A stretch of 8,855 nucleotides of DNA from Anaerorhabdus sp036637135. GTDB taxonomy: Bacteria; Bacillota_I; Bacilli_A; Erysipelotrichales; Erysipelotrichaceae. Position 1 is the first letter of the stretch, and every line of letters begins with the position of its first letter. The stretch covers positions 1 through 8,855 of the forward strand of contig NZ_JAVWNC010000073.1 of the NCBI RefSeq assembly GCF_036637135.1, written 5' to 3'. Shown here piece after piece: positions 7,087-8,855 of the stretch. The notes beneath the pieces were generated by a model. That model ran no database searches and was not told the DNA's origin. It saw only the letters and a program-made list of their open reading frames with translations. The translations under genes were made by a program, and so were the position numbers.

Positions 7087-7457
7087 AAATATTTTATGTT
7101 GTATTAGGAACCATAGGACTTATCTTAGGTGCGATTGGGGCAATCATACCTCTCATGCCTGCATTCCCATTTCTTTTGCTTGCAGCTTATTGTTACGCAC
7201 GTAGTTCAAAAAGATTACATACATGGTTCATTGAAACAAGATTATATAAGAATAACTTAGAAAGTTATGTAAAAGATAAAACAATGACTTCGAAAACGAA
7301 AGTACGAATTATGGTAGTTGTAACAATTACCATGATGTTTGGATTTATCATGATGCACAAAACGCCAGTGGGGCAATTAGTCCTTTTAATCGTGTGGTTA
7401 TTTCATTTGTTTTACTTTATATTTAGGATTAAAACAAAACCAGTTGAACAATCATAA
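7083..7457 (+). CDS. DUF454/YbaN-family small membrane protein
   Basis: The protein has 124 residues with four probable membrane segments (about 5-22, 24-39, 74-92, 95-114). The signature is the glycine- and proline-rich start G-x-x-G-x-x-x-P-L-x-P-x-x-P-F-L-L-L-A-A-Y-C (16-37), followed by the basic segment A-R-S-S-K-R-L-H-x-W-F (39-49). This is characteristic of the DUF454 family (E. coli YbaN), whose function is unknown. The start ATG 7083 overlaps the TGA of the YgbA-type gene as ATGA and has AAGGGAG (7070-7076) upstream. It is the last gene of the four-gene operon, and a terminator follows about 36 nt after its stop. An auxiliary role for the exporter is inferred from position alone. Confidence 0.83.
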   Translation: MKIFYVVLGTIGLILGAIGAIIPLMPAFPFLLLAAYCYARSSKRLHTWFIETRLYKNNLESYVKDKTMTSKTKVRIMVVVTITMMFGFIMMHKTPVGQLVLLIVWLFHLFYFIFRIKTKPVEQS

Positions 7458-7492
7458 AATGATTCATCCAATCCGAACATTCATGCGAAAAG

Positions 7493-7518
7493 AAACATCA
7501 TAAAAAGATGTTTTTTTT
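7493..7518 (+). terminator. Terminator of the ABC-exporter operon
   Basis: A 7-bp stem AAACATC/GATGTTT (7493-7499 with 7507-7513) encloses a 7-nt A-rich loop and runs into eight T residues (7511-7518). The stem is AT-rich but the U tract is long. Confidence 0.75.
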
Positions 7519-7530
7519 ATTAAAAAACTG

Positions 7531-7559
7531 TTGCAATGATAGACAGTGCATGTTATTAT
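7531..7559 (+). promoter_or_regulatory. Promoter for tRNA-Asn (and probably tRNA-Glu)
   Basis: TTGCAA (7531-7536) and TATTAT (7554-7559) lie 17 bp apart, and TG at 7551-7552 makes an extended -10. An overlapping TATAAT at 7557-7562 would give a 20-bp spacer. The leader before the mature tRNA at 7572 would be only about 6 nt. Confidence 0.6.
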
Positions 7560-7571
7560 AATTAAGCACTC

Positions 7572-7647
7572 GCCTAAATAGCTCAGTTGGTAGAGCAAAC
7601 GGCTGTTAACCGTTAGGTCACAGGTTCGAGCCCTGTTTTAGGCGCCA
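7572..7647 (+). tRNA. tRNA-Asn (anticodon GTT)
   Basis: A complete 76-nt cloverleaf. The acceptor stem GCCTAAA/TTTAGGC is perfect, the D-stem is GCTC/GAGC, the anticodon stem AACGG/CCGTT carries the loop CTGTTAA, and the T-arm is ACAGG/CCTGT with TTCGAGC. The discriminator is G and CCA is encoded (7645-7647). Confidence 0.96.
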
Positions 7648-7655
7648 TTTTTTTT

Positions 7656-7732
7656 GGCTCGTTGGTGAAGCGGCTTAACACAGCGCCCTTTCACGGCGTC
7701 ATTCACGGGTTCGAATCCCGTACGAGTCACCA
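7656..7732 (+). tRNA. tRNA-Glu (anticodon TTC)
   Basis: A complete 77-nt cloverleaf. The acceptor stem GGCTCGT/ACGAGTC has one G-T pair, the D-stem is GTG/CAC, the anticodon stem GCGCC/GGCGT carries the loop CTTTCAC, and the T-arm is ACGGG/CCCGT with TTCGAAT. The discriminator is A and CCA is encoded. It starts only 8 nt after tRNA-Asn, so both probably come from one precursor. Confidence 0.96.
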
Positions 7733-7743
7733 TTTAAAATAAC

Positions 7744-7766
7744 AGCCCGGAAGGGCTTTATTTATT
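7744..7766 (+). terminator. Weak terminator after tRNA-Glu
   Basis: A 5-bp GC-rich stem AGCCC/GGGCT (7744-7748 with 7753-7757) closes a GGAA tetraloop and is followed by TTTATTTATT. The stem is short and the T-run interrupted, so termination may be partial. Confidence 0.65.
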
Positions 7767-7793
7767 GAAAATATACTTTCAAAAGTATATAAT
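7765..7793 (+). promoter_or_regulatory. Near-consensus promoter of tRNA-Lys
   Basis: TTGAAA (7765-7770) and a perfect TATAAT (7788-7793) have exactly 17 bp between them. Transcription would start near 7800, 4 nt before the mature tRNA at 7804. Confidence 0.8.
7771..7790 (+). repeat. 9-2-9 perfect palindrome inside the tRNA-Lys promoter
   Basis: ATATACTTT (7771-7779), CA, then AAAGTATAT (7782-7790) form a perfect inverted repeat. It begins at the base after the -35 hexamer and ends inside the -10 hexamer. This is the geometry of a repressor operator, though an AT-rich palindrome can also arise by chance or act as a weak hairpin. Confidence 0.7.
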
Positions 7794-7803
7794 ATGAGTG
7801 CAT

Positions 7804-7879
7804 GACTCCTTAGCTCAGATGGTAGAGCAACTGACTCTTAATCAGTGGGTCTGGGGTTCGATCCCCCAAGGAGTCACCA
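7804..7879 (+). tRNA. tRNA-Lys (anticodon CTT)
   Basis: A complete 76-nt cloverleaf. The acceptor stem GACTCCT/AGGAGTC is perfect, the D-stem is GCTC/GAGC, the anticodon stem ACTGA/TCAGT carries the loop CTCTTAA, and the T-arm is TGGGG/CCCCA with TTCGATC. The discriminator is A and CCA is encoded. CTT reads AAG; AAA codons, common in these genes, would need a separate TTT tRNA elsewhere. Confidence 0.96.
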
Positions 7880-7888
7880 ATGGTAAAC

Positions 7889-7930
7889 AAAACGTTTAAT
7901 CCTTTAAATAAAGGTATTGGCGTTTTTTTT
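7889..7930 (+). terminator. Terminator after tRNA-Lys
   Basis: The outer pairing AAAACG/CGTTTT (7889-7894 with 7921-7926) encloses an inner hairpin CCTTT-AAAT-AAAGG (7901-7914). The region between pairs imperfectly. A run of eight T residues ends it at 7930. Confidence 0.75.
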
Positions 7931-8060
7931 ATTTATCTAGACAAAAAAAGAATGCTATTTAATTGCTGCACTCTTCTTATTAACAAGCATGTTCTTTTAT
8001 TGTGTTGAGTCTCTATCTCAGGAAGCATAAAATCATAATGCACTAATTATTTTGCGATTG
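7931..8060. other. Convergent intergenic space without a gene
   Basis: Together with the tRNA cluster this is part of a stretch (7458-8060) without protein genes. Between the plus-strand tRNA-Lys terminator and the stop of the minus-strand gene I see only the minus-strand terminator at 7943-7975. No credible small gene, with ribosome binding site plus open frame, was found in 7976-8060. Confidence 0.5.
7943..7975 (-). terminator. Minus-strand terminator facing the tRNA cluster
   Basis: Read on the minus strand, AAGAGTGC (7975-7968) pairs with GCATTCTT (7955-7948), with one G-U pair and a 12-nt loop, and runs into a T tract (complement of the A-run at 7943-7949). It lies about 85 nt past the stop of the minus-strand gene and points away from it. 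Confidence 0.65.
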
Positions 8061-8834
8061 CTATGAATTATTAATAACCGTTTCATTAACCAATTCTATA
8101 AAATTGTTAAAACTATTTTTATCAAGAATATACCTTTTGTACGGAATGTTGTTATCGTTATAATTGGCAAAACTCGCTTCAATATATACAAAATCATCTT
8201 TTTCATAAAAGTGAATGTTAATCTCCTTTAAAAGAATATTTCCTCTTGTAGTATCAATCACTCTTTTTGAACTAGTTATGGATAAATAACCTAAATCTTT
8301 ATTTGTATCATCAAAAGCATAATTTTCTACTGATTCACTCCACTTTTCAACCTCAGTCATTAATTTTTGAACTTGGTTCTCGTAGAGAGGGAATTGTTGT
8401 CCATTTATAAAGACACTTCCTGTTTCATCTTTACTTTCAAAACTATAATTGGTCGTTCTATCTAGGATATAAACCCCAAAATTCATATCTTTACAAGCTA
8501 CTTCATTTTCCTCATTAAATGATATCTCAGTTATAGGAAATATTTTTGCGAAAGACTCTGAAACTACATTTCCTTCCAAAGGAATAATTAGTAATAATTG
8601 CTTACCATCCTTCGATATTAAATAGTCTTGGTTGTTCACTTTGTGCCCATCATAACTAAACTGAAAATTATTACATCTTGCACCAATGCTAATATTTTGA
8701 TTATCAAAGGTTATATCACCTTTATGGTGGTAATTAACAAATATTTGCCCATGAATAAAAAGCGACCAGATAAATGGAATAGAAAATAGAAATATACCAA
8801 ATAATACAAGCAATATATTACGAATTTTCTTCAT
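8061..8834 (-). CDS. Hypothetical single-anchor extracytoplasmic protein
   Basis: I do not recognise this 257-residue protein. A short basic N-terminus (M-K-K-I-R) and a hydrophobic stretch at about 7-27 form a signal peptide or anchor. No lipobox cysteine follows, so an uncleaved anchor or an ordinary signal peptide is likelier than a lipoprotein. The rest (about 30-257) is polar, rich in Asn, Asp, Glu, Phe and Tyr, with alternating beta-type stretches (for example 186-235), and is presumably outside the membrane. It has only two cysteines (C54 and C114), which could form a disulfide. No catalytic motif is visible. The start is ATG 8834-8832, supported on the minus strand by AGGAAG (8844-8839) 4 nt upstream of it. 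Its promoter lies beyond the window edge, and it runs convergently to the tRNA genes. Confidence 0.75.
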   Translation of the reverse strand: MKKIRNILLVLFGIFLFSIPFIWSLFIHGQIFVNYHHKGDITFDNQNISIGARCNNFQFSYDGHKVNNQDYLISKDGKQLLLIIPLEGNVVSESFAKIFPITEISFNEENEVACKDMNFGVYILDRTTNYSFESKDETGSVFINGQQFPLYENQVQKLMTEVEKWSESVENYAFDDTNKDLGYLSITSSKRVIDTTRGNILLKEINIHFYEKDDFVYIEASFANYNDNNIPYKRYILDKNSFNNFIELVNETVINNS

Positions 8835-8855
8835 ATCTCTTCCTTTCTAGATTTA

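Noticed and set aside
7861..7879. tRNA-Lys 3' end as an attachment site of an integrated element
   Set aside because: I found no second copy of the tRNA 3' end in the window and no integrase gene; an element continuing past 8855 cannot be excluded.
1..8855. CRISPR array, insertion sequence, toxin-antitoxin pair or rRNA
   Set aside because: No regularly spaced repeats, transposase motifs, paired small genes or rRNA-like blocks were seen.

Overview
The window reads as a chromosomal segment of a low-GC Gram-positive bacterium (Bacillota). The support is AT-rich coding sequence, strong GGAGG-type ribosome binding sites, tRNA genes that encode their own CCA, U-rich intrinsic terminators and Bacillota-like protein families. 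TGA is used as a normal stop (ends of several genes), which excludes a mollicute code. Erysipelotrichia is my best guess at class, but it rests only on the overall feel of the proteins and is weak.

Layout. (1) 1-720: a single-gene unit for a small HdeD/DUF308 membrane protein, with its own promoter and terminator. (2) 720-1819: a two-gene unit of a membrane-anchored lytic transglycosylase and a ribose-5-phosphate isomerase B family enzyme. The promoter lies so close to the first gene that its mRNA looks leaderless, and the unit ends in a clear terminator. (3) 1860-3270: a MATE-family efflux pump with an extended -10 promoter. (4) 3271-7518: the most interesting part. A four-gene operon joined by ATGA/TGATG overlaps encodes two CydDC-like ABC exporter half-transporters, a cysteine-rich YgbA-type protein (Pfam 'nitrous oxide-stimulated promoter' family) and a DUF454/YbaN membrane protein. 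In front of it are a TTGACA promoter and two related inverted repeats; the better one is a DtxR/IdeR/MntR-type metal-regulator box. (5) 7531-7930: tRNA-Asn(GTT), tRNA-Glu(TTC) and tRNA-Lys(CTT). The first two are separated by exactly eight T residues. The third has its own near-consensus promoter whose spacer is almost filled by a 9-2-9 palindrome. (6) 7943-8855: a convergent minus-strand terminator and a minus-strand gene for an unrecognised 257-residue single-anchor extracytoplasmic protein.

How it fits together. Only region 4 reads as a system. A heterodimeric exporter of the thiol/heme-linked CydDC type is translationally coupled to a nitrosative-stress-associated Cys-rich protein and a DUF454 protein, under an apparent metal-responsive operator and without cytochrome bd genes in the window. 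The inference is a metal- or redox-stress export module, with substrate unknown. The remaining genes are ordinary housekeeping or accessory functions. No mobile elements, CRISPR arrays, rRNA genes or broken genes were seen.
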